A stretch of DNA of 64,000 bases from Streptomyces sp. NK15101. GTDB taxonomy: Bacteria > Actinomycetota > Actinomycetes > Streptomycetales > Streptomycetaceae. The DNA lies in NCBI RefSeq assembly GCF_020400725.1, contig NZ_JAINVG010000026.1:1-64000 (forward strand). Direction: 5' to 3'. The translations under genes and the position numbers were made by a program. Positions within the stretch are counted from its first letter, which is position 1. Each line of letters begins with the position of its first letter. Positions 9,004 through 17,073 of this stretch are shown here, one piece after another. Under the pieces are notes generated by a model, which saw nothing but the letters and a program-made list of their open reading frames with translations, did not search any database and had not been told where the DNA came from.

Positions 9004-9864
9004 GTGGACCTCACCCTGCTCTACCGGGGCCCGCTCTCCTCCTGCGACTTCGACTGTCCGTACTGCCCCTTCGCCAAGCGCCGGGACAGCCGGGAGCAGC
9101 TGCGCGCGGACCGGGCGGCGCTCGAACGGTTCACCGGCTGGGCCGCCGCGCAGACCGGGGACCGGCTGCGGATCCTCTTCACTCCGTGGGGCGAGGGGCT
9201 CGTCCGGTCCTGGTACCGGCGGGCGCTGGTCGAGCTGTCCCGGCTGCCGCACGTGGAGCGGGTGGCGATCCAGACCAACCTGAGCTGCCGGACGGAGTGG
9301 CTGGCGGAGGCGGACCCGGAGAGCGTGGCCCTCTGGTGCACGTACCACCCCGGACAGACTCCGTACGAGCGGTTCCTCGCGAAGTGCCACGAGCTGGCGG
9401 AGCGGGGCGTCCGGTACAGCGTCGGGGTGGTCGGTCTGCCCGAGCACCGGGAGCACGCCCGCCGGCTGCGGGACGCGCTGCCGCCGCACGTCTACCTCTG
9501 GGTGAACGCGGCCGAGGGGCACGCGTACACCGACGCGGAGGCCGAGGACTGGACGGAGCTCGACCCGCTGTTCCCCTACAGCCGGCATCCGCACCGCTCG
9601 GCGGGGCTGCCCTGCCGCACCGGGGAGTCGGTGGTCTCGGTGGACGGCGGGGGGACGGTGCGGCGCTGCCACTTCGTCAAGGCCGAGCTGGGGAACCTGT
9701 ACGACGGTTCGTACCGCGCCGCACTGCGTCCCCGCGCCTGCCCCCTCGCCGTCTGCGACTGCCACATCGGCTACGTCCACCTGGAGACGCTGCCGCTGTA
9801 CGACGTGTTCGCGGGCGGGGTCCTGGAGCGGATCCCCGCCGCACCGCCGGCTACAGGGGCATGA
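9004..9864 (+). CDS. STM4011 family radical SAM protein
   Basis: 286 residues from a GTG six bases after the STM4012 stop. The cluster motif CDFDCPYC is very close to the N-terminus (residues 14-21), followed by PFAKRRDS. The C-terminal third carries extra cysteines (GLPCRTGE, RRCHFVK, CPLAVCDCHIGY), which suggests a SPASM-like auxiliary iron-sulfur cluster of the kind found in peptide- and protein-modifying radical SAM enzymes. It is the last gene of the operon; its 3' end overlaps the convergent SGNH hydrolase by 14 bases. The second radical SAM enzyme in the same operon suggests two radical steps on one substrate. Confidence 0.87.
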   Translation: MDLTLLYRGPLSSCDFDCPYCPFAKRRDSREQLRADRAALERFTGWAAAQTGDRLRILFTPWGEGLVRSWYRRALVELSRLPHVERVAIQTNLSCRTEWLAEADPESVALWCTYHPGQTPYERFLAKCHELAERGVRYSVGVVGLPEHREHARRLRDALPPHVYLWVNAAEGHAYTDAEAEDWTELDPLFPYSRHPHRSAGLPCRTGESVVSVDGGGTVRRCHFVKAELGNLYDGSYRAALRPRACPLAVCDCHIGYVHLETLPLYDVFAGGVLERIPAAPPATGA

Positions 9865-10645
9865 GGTCGGGGCGCTTCGCCTCGACGTGGTCGCCGGAGC
9901 TCTCGCCGCGCAGCCGGCGTCCGATCCAGGGCACCAGGTACTCCCGGGCCCAGTGGATGTCGTCGCGGCGCACCTCGAGGGTGCCGCGCGGCGGGACCGG
10001 CGGCCAGGGCTGGTCCGGGTCGGCGGGCACGGGCAGGCCGAGGACCTGGGCGGCGCGCAGGGCGACGCGGGTGTGCCCCTCGGGCGAGAGGTGCAGCCGG
10101 TCGTCGTCCCAGGCGCGCCTGTCCTGCACGGACTTGAGCGACCACAGGTCGAGGACCGGGCAGTCGTAGCGGTCCGCGATGGCCCGGACGTGACCGTTGT
10201 AGGTGGCGATCTTGCCGCGCAGGTGCTTGAGGAGGGTCACGCCGCGGGTGTCGAAGCCGGTGGTCACCATGACGGTACCGACGGCGGAGGTCAGGTCGGC
10301 GACGGCGCGTTCGAAGCGCTCGGCCACGTCGTCGGGGTCCGTCCCGGGGCGGATGATGTCGTTGCCGCCCGCGCAGAAGGTCACCAGGTCGGGGGCGAGT
10401 TCCTTCGCCCGCGGGACCTGTTCCGCCACGATCTGGTCGAGGAGGCGCCCGCGTACGGCCAGGTTGGCGTAGCGGAAGGCGTCGTGCTCCGGCAGCTGGT
10501 CGGCGAGCAGGACCGCGAAGCGGTCCGCCCAGCCCGCGTAGGCCCCGTCGGGGCCGGGGTCGCCGACGCCCTCGGTGAAGCTGTCACCGATCGCCGCGTA
10601 CGACCCGAATGCGTTCTTGTCTGTTGATCTCGAATCGTCTGCCAC
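9851..10645 (-). CDS. SGNH/GDSL-family hydrolase
   Basis: 264 residues from a GTG with GGAAGGA upstream. The SGNH blocks are visible: block I YAAIGDSFTEGVGDPG (nucleophile serine) near residue 20, block II glycine, block III GGNDII, and block V DDRLHLSPEGHTRVA with catalytic Asp and His. It has no signal peptide, so it is a cytoplasmic esterase or lipase of the short-chain acyl type. Such genes are widespread in Streptomyces. It converges on and slightly overlaps the STM4011 gene. Substrate cannot be deduced. Confidence 0.92.
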   Translation of the reverse strand: MADDSRSTDKNAFGSYAAIGDSFTEGVGDPGPDGAYAGWADRFAVLLADQLPEHDAFRYANLAVRGRLLDQIVAEQVPRAKELAPDLVTFCAGGNDIIRPGTDPDDVAERFERAVADLTSAVGTVMVTTGFDTRGVTLLKHLRGKIATYNGHVRAIADRYDCPVLDLWSLKSVQDRRAWDDDRLHLSPEGHTRVALRAAQVLGLPVPADPDQPWPPVPPRGTLEVRRDDIHWAREYLVPWIGRRLRGESSGDHVEAKRPDLMPL

Positions 10646-10749
10646 GGGAGCACATCCTTCCCCTTCGGATGTGACCTACGCGACCGTAAGGAGGGGTTGA
10701 CGACGGGTGATATATGCCACCGATAAAGATTCCACCAAGCCGGAATACG

Positions 10750-10783
10750 CCGGAGGCCCGGCACGTGGGTGCCGGGCCTCCGG
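10750..10783 (-). terminator. Strong hairpin terminator after the M23 peptidase gene
   Basis: Fifteen-base perfect arms (core GGAGGCCCGGCAC) enclose a four-base loop GTGG. It lies about 25 bases after the stop of the M23 gene on the minus strand. No T-tract follows. Confidence 0.8.
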
Positions 10784-10808
10784 AGGGCGGGAAGAGGACG
10801 ACGGTGCG

Positions 10809-11765
10809 TCAGATGCTCACGCCGTGCTGGCGCAGGGCGGCCAGCGGGTCGATGTCGGAGCCGTACTCCGGCCCGGTGCGCATCTCGAAGTGCAGGTGCG
10901 GGCCGCTGGAGTTGCCGGTCGAGCCGGACAGGCCGATCTGCTGGCCGCCGCTGACCGTCTGGCCGGCGGAGACGGAGATCGAGGACAGGTGGGCGTACTG
11001 CGAGAAGGTGCCGTCGGCGTGCTGGATGACGACCTGGTTGCCGTACGCGCCGCCGTTGCCGGCGGAGTAGACGGTGCCGGGGCCGACCGCGAGGACGGTG
11101 GTGCCGGTGGAGGCCATGAAGTCGACACCGGTGTGGTAGCCGGAGGACCACATGGCGCCCGCCGCGCGGTACGGGGTGGAGATGCCGCCGCTGACGGGGG
11201 CGACCCAGCCGGAGGAGGAGGTCGTGCCGGCCGACGAGGACGTGGCGGGGGACGAGGAGGTGGCCGGGGACGACGAGGCGGCGGTCGCGGCGGCCGGGGC
11301 CGAGGAGCGCTCGCTGCCGCGGGAGGCGCGCGGGGCGTCGTCGCCGTTCTTGCCGGAGCTCCGCTTGCCCTGGTGGGCCTTCGGCGCGTGGGCCTTGGCG
11401 GTGCTCTTCGCGCCGAGGGTGAGCTTCATGCCGGGCAGGATCAGCGAGGGGTCCTCGCCGATGACCTGGCGGTTGTCCTCGTACAGCTTGTGCCAGCCGC
11501 CCGCGAGGTGGTGCTCGGCGGCGATCTTCGAGAGGTAGTCGCCCCGGACGACGGAGTACGTCTTCGGCGCGGCCTTCGCGGTGGCGGGCGCGGCGGCCTT
11601 CACCTGGGCGACGGCCTGGGCGGGGGCGGCGGCCGGGGCGGCGGCGTGGGCGCCGGTGGCTCCGAGGAGCGGGAGGGCGACGACGGCGCCACCGGTGCCG
11701 GCGGCGGCGATGCCGCGGGTCAGACGGTTGGACTTGGTGCGGCGGTGCTTACCCTTCGCGGGCAT
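10809..11765 (-). CDS. Secreted LysM/M23 family peptidoglycan endopeptidase
   Basis: 318 residues. A basic N-terminus (MPAKGKHRRTKSNR) and a hydrophobic segment ending GATGAHAAAP form a signal peptide. A LysM domain follows (TYSVVRGDYLSKIAAEH, about residues 68-115), which binds peptidoglycan. A long Ala/Ser/Thr linker then leads to the M23 LytM-type peptidase with zinc ligands in GYHTGVDFM and GPHLHFEM. It should cut peptide cross-links in the wall during growth or spore germination. Its 5' leader contains a c-di-AMP riboswitch, a known control device for Streptomyces wall hydrolases. A strong terminator follows. Confidence 0.93.
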   Translation of the reverse strand: MPAKGKHRRTKSNRLTRGIAAAGTGGAVVALPLLGATGAHAAAPAAAPAQAVAQVKAAAPATAKAAPKTYSVVRGDYLSKIAAEHHLAGGWHKLYEDNRQVIGEDPSLILPGMKLTLGAKSTAKAHAPKAHQGKRSSGKNGDDAPRASRGSERSSAPAAATAASSSPATSSSPATSSSAGTTSSSGWVAPVSGGISTPYRAAGAMWSSGYHTGVDFMASTGTTVLAVGPGTVYSAGNGGAYGNQVVIQHADGTFSQYAHLSSISVSAGQTVSGGQQIGLSGSTGNSSGPHLHFEMRTGPEYGSDIDPLAALRQHGVSI

Positions 11766-11859
11766 GGCGAATTCCTCTCCGGCGCCTGCGAGGTGAGCTG
11801 TCGGGTTCGGACTGGAGATGTCCGGCCGCGCGTTCGCGCGACTTCACCCCGAGCCGTCC

Positions 11860-11965
11860 TTCTTCGAGGGATCGGCGACTTACCTGGGTCCCCCGCTCCT
11901 GCCTCGTACGGGTGAGTGCGGATTCCGGTCGGTGGCAGGATTCGGCGGTCCGTCCGGATTGAGCG
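11860..11965 (-). ncRNA. Cyclic di-AMP (ydaO/yuaA) riboswitch in the M23 leader
   Basis: On the minus strand the leader contains the two hallmark elements of the ydaO class in order: CGCCGAATCCTGCCACC, then GGCAGGAGCGGGGGACCC followed by AGGTAAGTCGCCGATCCC. This is the arrangement known upstream of rpf and other cell-wall hydrolase genes in Streptomyces. High c-di-AMP is expected to switch such genes off. Between the aptamer and the start codon lies a small hairpin at 11827-11840 (arms CGCGCG) that could be part of the expression platform. Aptamer ends are approximate. The rest of the gap up to 12296 should hold two divergent promoters, but I could not place them. Confidence 0.88.
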
Positions 11966-12296
11966 CGACGCTAGACGAGCGGGTCGGCGCGAACAAGCCA
12001 CGATTTTCACGCACTCCGGGATCACGTGATATCCGGCCGGAATTCCGGTCACCCTCCGTGGATGGCGGTCCTTCGATCCCCTTTTTCCGGGGGGTATTTG
12101 GAAAAGACGATCAGGCACGGTCCGTCACGATTATGACGCTGCTCACGCCCCGATCCCCATCTCCCCTGCAACCGGGGCGACTTATGCGCAATACCCCAAT
12201 ACGGACAGATCGCCCATTCCTGCGCGAGGGGGTGCGTGCCCCGGCCCCCGCCCGAGATGATTGGCCCAGGAACCGACCGACAGAACAGGAGCAGCC

Positions 12297-13118
12297 GTGA
12301 CGCAGCAGCTGCCGCAGGTCCCGCCCACCGAAACCGCCGAGCCCGAACTGACGGAGGTCCGCAACTTCCGGGACGTGGGCGGCCTGCCGACGACGGACGG
12401 GCGCGCCGTCCGCCCCGGCCGCCTCTTCCGCAGCGGCCACCTCGCCCACGCGACGGAGGGCGACGCCGCCTTCCTCGCCTCGCTGGGCCTGCACACCGTC
12501 TTCGACTTCCGCAACGTGGCGGACCGGAAGGTGGAGGGCGCGGACGTCGACCTGCCCGGCGTGCGGAACGTGAACATACCCCTCAACGACCCGGCCGACG
12601 GCAAGGAGTTCTGGAAGCTGGTGCGCGACGGCGAGATCGCGCAGCTGCGGGAGGTCCTCGGCGACGGCAAGGCGGCCGCCCGGATGTCCGACTCGTACCG
12701 GAAGATGGTGGTCGAGCGGACCTCGGAGCACAGCCGGATCCTGCACTCCATGGCGGAGGAGAGCATCCCGGCGCTCATGCACTGCGCGGCCGGCAAGGAC
12801 CGGGCCGGGCTCGCCGTCGCGATCACCCTGCTCGCGGTCGGGGTCGAGCGGGAGGCCATCGAGGCCGACTACGTGAAGTCGAACGACCCGCACCGCCGCT
12901 ACAAGGTGCGCCGCAGCTCCACCTCCCCGGACGCGATGTCGCCCGAGGTGATGGAGCTGCTGAGCCCGCTCTTCGACGCGCGGGTGGAGTATCTGCGGGC
13001 CGCCTTCGAGACGATCGAGGCGACCTGGGGCTCCGTGGACGCCTACCTCGCGAAGGGCCTGAAGCTGGCCCCGGAGACCCGCGAGCGGCTGCGGGAGCTG
13101 CTGCTCACGGAGGCGTGA
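12297..13118 (+). CDS. Tyrosine-protein phosphatase (DSP/PtpB-like)
   Basis: 273 residues from a GTG with AGGAG seven bases upstream. The N-terminus has the family hallmark NFRDVGGLPTTDGRAVRPGRLFRSGHL and the catalytic P-loop HCAAGKDRAG (Cys-X5-Arg), as in mycobacterial PtpB and the PF13350 tyrosine phosphatase family. It is cytoplasmic, or could be secreted by a non-classical route as PtpB is. Substrates may be phosphotyrosine proteins or phosphoinositides. It converges on the DUF6126 gene with only six bases between stops. Confidence 0.9.
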   Translation: MTQQLPQVPPTETAEPELTEVRNFRDVGGLPTTDGRAVRPGRLFRSGHLAHATEGDAAFLASLGLHTVFDFRNVADRKVEGADVDLPGVRNVNIPLNDPADGKEFWKLVRDGEIAQLREVLGDGKAAARMSDSYRKMVVERTSEHSRILHSMAEESIPALMHCAAGKDRAGLAVAITLLAVGVEREAIEADYVKSNDPHRRYKVRRSSTSPDAMSPEVMELLSPLFDARVEYLRAAFETIEATWGSVDAYLAKGLKLAPETRERLRELLLTEA

Positions 13119-13124
13119 GGCCGC

Positions 13125-13280
13125 CTACTGGTTCTGCCCGCCCATCATGAAGAGCAGGTAGAGGAAGCCGGCGAAGAGGTGGCCTGCGATCAGGTAGGCG
13201 AAGAGGCGGAGCACGAGGCCCTTGGGGAACCTGCCCTCACCGCGCTCTTCGCCGGTGACGTGTACGGACTTCTCGGACAT
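13125..13280 (-). CDS. DUF6126-type small membrane protein
   Basis: 51 residues, beginning MSEKSVHVTGEERG and ending FMMGGQNQ. One transmembrane helix of about 22 residues is visible (LRLFAYLIAGHLFAGFLYLL). It matches, from memory, the DUF6126 family of small actinobacterial membrane proteins that sit next to an XRE-cupin regulator. It starts 18 bases after the regulator's stop and is surely co-transcribed, so it may be the regulator's target or a membrane sensor partner. Function unknown. Confidence 0.82.
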   Translation of the reverse strand: MSEKSVHVTGEERGEGRFPKGLVLRLFAYLIAGHLFAGFLYLLFMMGGQNQ

Positions 13281-13298
13281 GTCGGTCCTTTCTGAATG

Positions 13299-13925
13299 TC
13301 AGCGCCGGTGCGGGGTCCCCTCGCCGAGGCACAGCTCGGCGGCGGGGCTCTGCATCAGGGTGTGGACGAAGAGCAGCTCGGCCCCGCCGGACGTGGCGGC
13401 GCCGATCCGGTGCGGGGTCAGCGAGTCGAAGTGCGCGCTGTCCCCGGGATCGAGGACGTGGACGGCCTCCCCGAGCGCGAGCCGGACCCGCCCCTCCAGG
13501 ACGTGGATCCACTCCTCGCCGGGGTGGACGCGCACGATGTCGGCCCGGGTGGCGTACGGCACGTGGACCCGCAGGCACTGGAGGGCGCGCCCGGCACCGC
13601 CCGCCTGGCGGTAGATCCAGCCGTCGGCCTCGACGGGTTCGGAGCGGCCGGCCCGGACGACGGGGTCGCGCTCGGGGGGCGTCTCGCCCAGGAGCTCGGA
13701 GACCGTCGTACCGTAGATGCGGGACAGGGCGAGCAGCATCGGCAGCGAGGGCTGCCGGTTCCCCGTCTCCAGGCGCGAGAGGTGGGCCGGCGAGAGGCCG
13801 GCCCGCCGGGCGGCGGCCTCCAGGGTGAGTCCCCGGCGGCGGCGCAGGGCCCGCAGCTGGGGGGCGACGTCGGGCAGGACGTCGGGGGCGGGGTCCGGGG
13901 AGGTGTCCCCGGGGACGTGGTCCAT
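13299..13925 (-). CDS. XRE-family transcriptional regulator with C-terminal cupin
   Basis: 208 residues. An XRE helix-turn-helix occupies about residues 20-80 (LRALRRRRGLTLEAAARRAG, then SPAHLSRLETGNRQPS). A cupin barrel follows at about 110-195 (HPGEEWIHVLEGRVRLALGE), which usually senses a small ligand. The gene is followed at 18 bases by the small DUF6126 membrane protein. A strong double palindrome at 13947-13980, 22 bases upstream of the start, is the obvious autoregulatory operator. Members of this class often control amine, polyamine or antibiotic-stress genes; the target here is probably the local operon. Confidence 0.9.
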   Translation of the reverse strand: MDHVPGDTSPDPAPDVLPDVAPQLRALRRRRGLTLEAAARRAGLSPAHLSRLETGNRQPSLPMLLALSRIYGTTVSELLGETPPERDPVVRAGRSEPVEADGWIYRQAGGAGRALQCLRVHVPYATRADIVRVHPGEEWIHVLEGRVRLALGEAVHVLDPGDSAHFDSLTPHRIGAATSGGAELLFVHTLMQSPAAELCLGEGTPHRR

Positions 13926-13946
13926 GCGTCCATTCCGCCAGGATCA

Positions 13947-13980
13947 TGCCTCTGAGGCAAGTTTCTTGCCCCAGAGGCAA
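13947..13980. promoter_or_regulatory. Double palindromic operator between the XRE gene and hpnO
   Basis: Two copies of a palindrome of type TTGCCTCNGAGGCAA lie with centres about 20 bases apart: TGCCTCTGAGGCA (13947-13959, perfect) and TTGCCCCAGAGGCAA (13966-13980, one mismatch). Two sites two helical turns apart fit cooperative binding by an XRE dimer. The same bases also form a hairpin with 15-base arms and a TTT loop just after the hpnO stop, so the element may also end hopanoid transcription. Confidence 0.65.
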
Positions 13981-13999
13981 AACCCTCGTCGAAATCCGG

Positions 14000-15385
14000 T
14001 CAGCGCTGCGCGACCGCCTGTTTGACCAGCGTCCTCCCGAAGTCCCACATCAGCCCGCCGCCGCCGTGGGCGTCGTCCATGACCGCCGTGAAGGCGGTGA
14101 CGAACCGGTCCACGTCCGCCTCGTCGATGATCAGCGGCGGGATCAGCTTGATCACCTCCAGGTGGTCCCCGGAGACCTGGGTGAGGATCCGGTGCCGCTG
14201 GAGCAGCGGGACGACGACCATCTGGGCGAAGAGGCCCTTGCGGGCCGCCTGGAGCATCGTCCAGCGTCCGCGCAGTCCGAGCGAGGACGGCCGCCCGAAC
14301 TCGATCCCGATCATCAGGCCGCGCCCGCGGATCTCGTGCAGCAGCTCGTACCGCGGCACGAGCTCCTTCAGGCGGCCGGAGAGCAGGTCGCCGATCCGGC
14401 GGGCGTGCGCGACGGTGTCCTCGTCCTCCATGACCGAGAGGACGGCGAGCCCGGCGGCCATGGCCTGCGCGTTCGACCCGAAGCTCGCCGAGTGGACCAG
14501 GACCCGGTCCATCGAGGAGTAGACCTTCTTGAAGATCCAGTCCTTGCCGAGGGTGGCGCCGACCGGCACGTAGCCGCCGGAGAGCGCCTTGGCGACGCAG
14601 ACCAGGTCCGGCTCGACCCCCTCCTCGTGCTGGTAGGCGTAGAAGTCGCCGGTCCTGCCGAGGCCCGTCTGCACCTCGTCCGCGACGAGCAGCGCGCCGT
14701 GCCGGCGCAGCAGCTCCTGGGCGCCCCGGAGGAAGCCCGGCGGCGCCTCGTGGACACCCTTGCCCTGGATGGGCTCGACGACGAAGGCGGCCACGTCGCC
14801 CCGGCGCAGCTCCCGCTCCAGGGCGTCGAGGTCGCCGAGGGCGATCGCGGTGTCCGGCAGGAGCGGGTCGAAGCCCTCCCGGAAGCCCTGCTCGCCGTTG
14901 ACGGAGAGGGAGCCGGTGGTGAGCCCGTGGAAGGCGTGGTGGCAGTAGAGGACCCTCGGCCGCCCGGTGGCGTACCGGGCGAACTTGAGGGCGGTCTCCA
15001 CGGCCTCGGTGCCGCTGTTGCCGAAGAAGACCCGGTCGAGGTGCGGGCTGTGGGTGAGCAGCTTCTCGGCGAGGAGGCCCGGCAGCGGCTGGCAGTCGAA
15101 GCGGGTGAGGTCGGCGAGCCCGGCGTCCAGGACGTCGTGGAGGGCCTTGCGGACGACGGGGTGGTGCCGTCCGAGGCCCATCACGCCGAAGCCGGCGAGC
15201 ATGTCGAGGTGGTCGACGCCGTCGGCGTCCCAGAAGTGGGCGCCCTCGGCCCGCTCGTAGACCTTGTCGAAGCCGATGGTGTGCAGCATGCGCGGCAGCT
15301 GGGGGTTGAGGTACCGGGCGTGCAGCTCGTACCGCTCGCCGCCGCGCTCGGAGAGCAGCGCCCGCAGGTCGAACCCGCCCTTCAT
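14000..15385 (-). CDS. hpnO: Class III aminotransferase of the hopanoid cluster
   Basis: 461 residues. A pyridoxal-phosphate class III aminotransferase: NSGTEAVETALKFAR (phosphate binding), VADEVQTGLGRTG (cofactor aspartate) and CVAKALSGGYVPVGA with the Schiff-base lysine. Sitting directly downstream of hpnH (seven bases), it is most likely HpnO, which converts the ribosyl/aldehyde hopanoid intermediate to 35-aminobacteriohopanetriol, the main Streptomyces hopanoid side chain. It is the last gene of the hopanoid operon. Similar enzymes include putrescine and ornithine aminotransferases, so the call rests partly on context. Confidence 0.88.
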   Translation of the reverse strand: MKGGFDLRALLSERGGERYELHARYLNPQLPRMLHTIGFDKVYERAEGAHFWDADGVDHLDMLAGFGVMGLGRHHPVVRKALHDVLDAGLADLTRFDCQPLPGLLAEKLLTHSPHLDRVFFGNSGTEAVETALKFARYATGRPRVLYCHHAFHGLTTGSLSVNGEQGFREGFDPLLPDTAIALGDLDALERELRRGDVAAFVVEPIQGKGVHEAPPGFLRGAQELLRRHGALLVADEVQTGLGRTGDFYAYQHEEGVEPDLVCVAKALSGGYVPVGATLGKDWIFKKVYSSMDRVLVHSASFGSNAQAMAAGLAVLSVMEDEDTVAHARRIGDLLSGRLKELVPRYELLHEIRGRGLMIGIEFGRPSSLGLRGRWTMLQAARKGLFAQMVVVPLLQRHRILTQVSGDHLEVIKLIPPLIIDEADVDRFVTAFTAVMDDAHGGGGLMWDFGRTLVKQAVAQR

Positions 15386-15392
15386 GAGGCAC

Positions 15393-16415
15393 TCACCCGT
15401 CGTTCCCGGAGACGGTCTCCCGGATCGCGCGCAGGGACTCCTTGAGGGAGCCCATGGTGGCGAGGACGGCGGTGGGCTCGTAGCCGCAGTGCGCCATGCA
15501 GTTGGCGCAGCGCGGGTCCTTGCCGCGGCCGTACTTGTCCCAGTCGGTGTCCTCGACGAGTTCGCGGTACGTGGGGACGTATCCGTCGCTCATCAGATAG
15601 CAGGGACGCTGCCAGCCGAAGAGGGAGTAGTTGGGAATGGCCCAGGCGGTGCAGGGGAAGTCGGCCTTTCCTTCCAGGAAGTCCAGGAAGAGCGGCGAGT
15701 GGTTGAGCCGCCAGCGGCGCCTGTTGCCGCCGGCGAAGGCCTTCTTGAAGAGTTCGCGGGTCTGCTCGACGCCGAGGAAGTGCTCCTGGTCGGGGGCCTT
15801 CTCGTAGGCGTAGGCGGGCGAGATCATCATTTCGTCGACCTGGAGGTCGTCGTTGAGGAAATTGAGCACCTCGATGACGGTCTGCGGGGTGTCGGTGTTG
15901 AAGAAGGTCGAATTGGTGGTGACCCGGAAGCCGCGCCGCTTGGCCTCCTTGATGGCCGCCACCGCCTCGTCGAACACGCCCTCCTTGGCGACGGACTCGT
16001 CGTGCCGCTCCCGCAGTCCGTCGATGTGGACGGCGAAGGCGAAGTACGGGGAGGGGGTGAACTTCTCCAGCTTCTTGCGCAGCAGCAGCGCGTTGGTGCA
16101 GAGGAAGACGTACTTCCGCCGGGCCACCAACTGGCGCACGATCTCGTCGATCTGGGGGTGCATCAGGGGCTCGCCGCCCGCGATGGACACCATGGGCGCG
16201 CCGGACTCCAGGACCGCGCCGACCGCCTGGGCGACCGGCATGCGCTGCTTGAGGACACCCGCCGGGTGCTGGATCTTTCCGCAGCCCTCGCACTTGAGGT
16301 TGCAGGCGTAGAGCGGCTCCAGCTCGACGATCAGCGGGAACTTGTCCCGCTTGCGGAGCTTCTGTTCGAAGAGGTAGGTCCCGACCCGGACGGACTGACG
16401 GAGCGGCATGGCCAT
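15393..16415 (-). CDS. hpnH: Adenosyl-hopene transferase HpnH (radical SAM)
   Basis: 340 residues from the ATG at 16415, preceded by GGAGGTGA; longer upstream starts would run through hpnG. The radical SAM motif CNLKCEGC is near residue 39, with SIAGGEPLMHPQ after it and a C-terminal cysteine set CANCMAHCGYEP. HpnH adds the 5'-deoxyadenosyl radical to diploptene to give adenosylhopane, the first step of hopanoid side-chain synthesis. Its neighbours are hpnG (seven bases upstream) and hpnO (seven bases downstream), in metabolic order. Confidence 0.95.
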   Translation of the reverse strand: MAMPLRQSVRVGTYLFEQKLRKRDKFPLIVELEPLYACNLKCEGCGKIQHPAGVLKQRMPVAQAVGAVLESGAPMVSIAGGEPLMHPQIDEIVRQLVARRKYVFLCTNALLLRKKLEKFTPSPYFAFAVHIDGLRERHDESVAKEGVFDEAVAAIKEAKRRGFRVTTNSTFFNTDTPQTVIEVLNFLNDDLQVDEMMISPAYAYEKAPDQEHFLGVEQTRELFKKAFAGGNRRRWRLNHSPLFLDFLEGKADFPCTAWAIPNYSLFGWQRPCYLMSDGYVPTYRELVEDTDWDKYGRGKDPRCANCMAHCGYEPTAVLATMGSLKESLRAIRETVSGNDG

Positions 16416-16422
16416 AACTCGT

Positions 16423-17073
16423 TCACCTCCTGGGGAGCAGCGAAGAACGGTGCCATTCGAAGAAAGCGGGAAGGACGGCACGAAGAACACGGAAGGCTGA
16501 TATTCCCCCGCGTACCGTGCCGATCCGGACCAGTTCATGTTCCGGAGCGTCCACGACCACCCGGACGGCCGCAACCGGGCGGGGTCCACACGACGTCGCG
16601 GTACGGAGCGTGGCGGCCGACTCCATGTCGACGGCGATCGCACCGCCGGCGCCCAGCGCGGCCCGCTCGGGACCGCGCACCACGTGATCGGAGCCGATCA
16701 GCGGCCCGGTGTGGACGGCGCGCCCGGGCACCGTCTTGGCCAGGGCCCTCACCAGGAGCTCCGTCCCTGTGCAGAGGGTCGTGCCGTCGGGGCCGCGGGT
16801 CTCGTCGGCGACGATCAGGTCCCCCGGGTGCATGCCCGGGGCGAGGCCCGCGCAGAAGCCGGAGGCGATCACCGCGGCGTCCCGCCAGGGCTCCTCGCCG
16901 AGCACCCGGGACACCGCCCGGCGGGCCCGGTCCGGCCCCATGCCGGTGCGCAGCACGGTCACCGGGCCGGGCGCGCCGCCCCGCTCCCCGCTGCGCAGGG
17001 CGAACTGCTCGATGCCGAGCGCGCAGGCGATCAGCAGTGGCGGGCCGGCGTCCGGGCCGGGCTCGCGACCCAT
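16423..17073 (-). CDS. hpnG: Hopanoid-associated nucleoside phosphorylase HpnG
   Basis: 216 residues. The start ATG overlaps the shc stop (ATGA). The fold is of the MTA/SAH nucleosidase and purine phosphorylase family: VIASGFCAGLAPGMHPGDLIVAD and the active-site AIAVDMESAA. HpnG removes adenine from adenosylhopane to form ribosylhopane, the step after HpnH. The segment VVVDAPEHELVRIG is typical of HpnG. The hpnH ribosome-binding site lies within its last codons, so the two are tightly linked. Confidence 0.93.
   Translation of the reverse strand: MGREPGPDAGPPLLIACALGIEQFALRSGERGGAPGPVTVLRTGMGPDRARRAVSRVLGEEPWRDAAVIASGFCAGLAPGMHPGDLIVADETRGPDGTTLCTGTELLVRALAKTVPGRAVHTGPLIGSDHVVRGPERAALGAGGAIAVDMESAATLRTATSCGPRPVAAVRVVVDAPEHELVRIGTVRGGISAFRVLRAVLPAFFEWHRSSLLPRR

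Noticed and set aside
4690..9864. RiPP precursor peptide in the STM operon
   Set aside because: Genes overlap and leave no room inside the operon; the flanking 150 bases upstream showed no small Cys/Gly-rich ORF. The absence is noted, not proof.
10690..10735. A plus-strand promoter with TTGACG and GATAAA
   Set aside because: The spacing is too long and no plus-strand gene follows.
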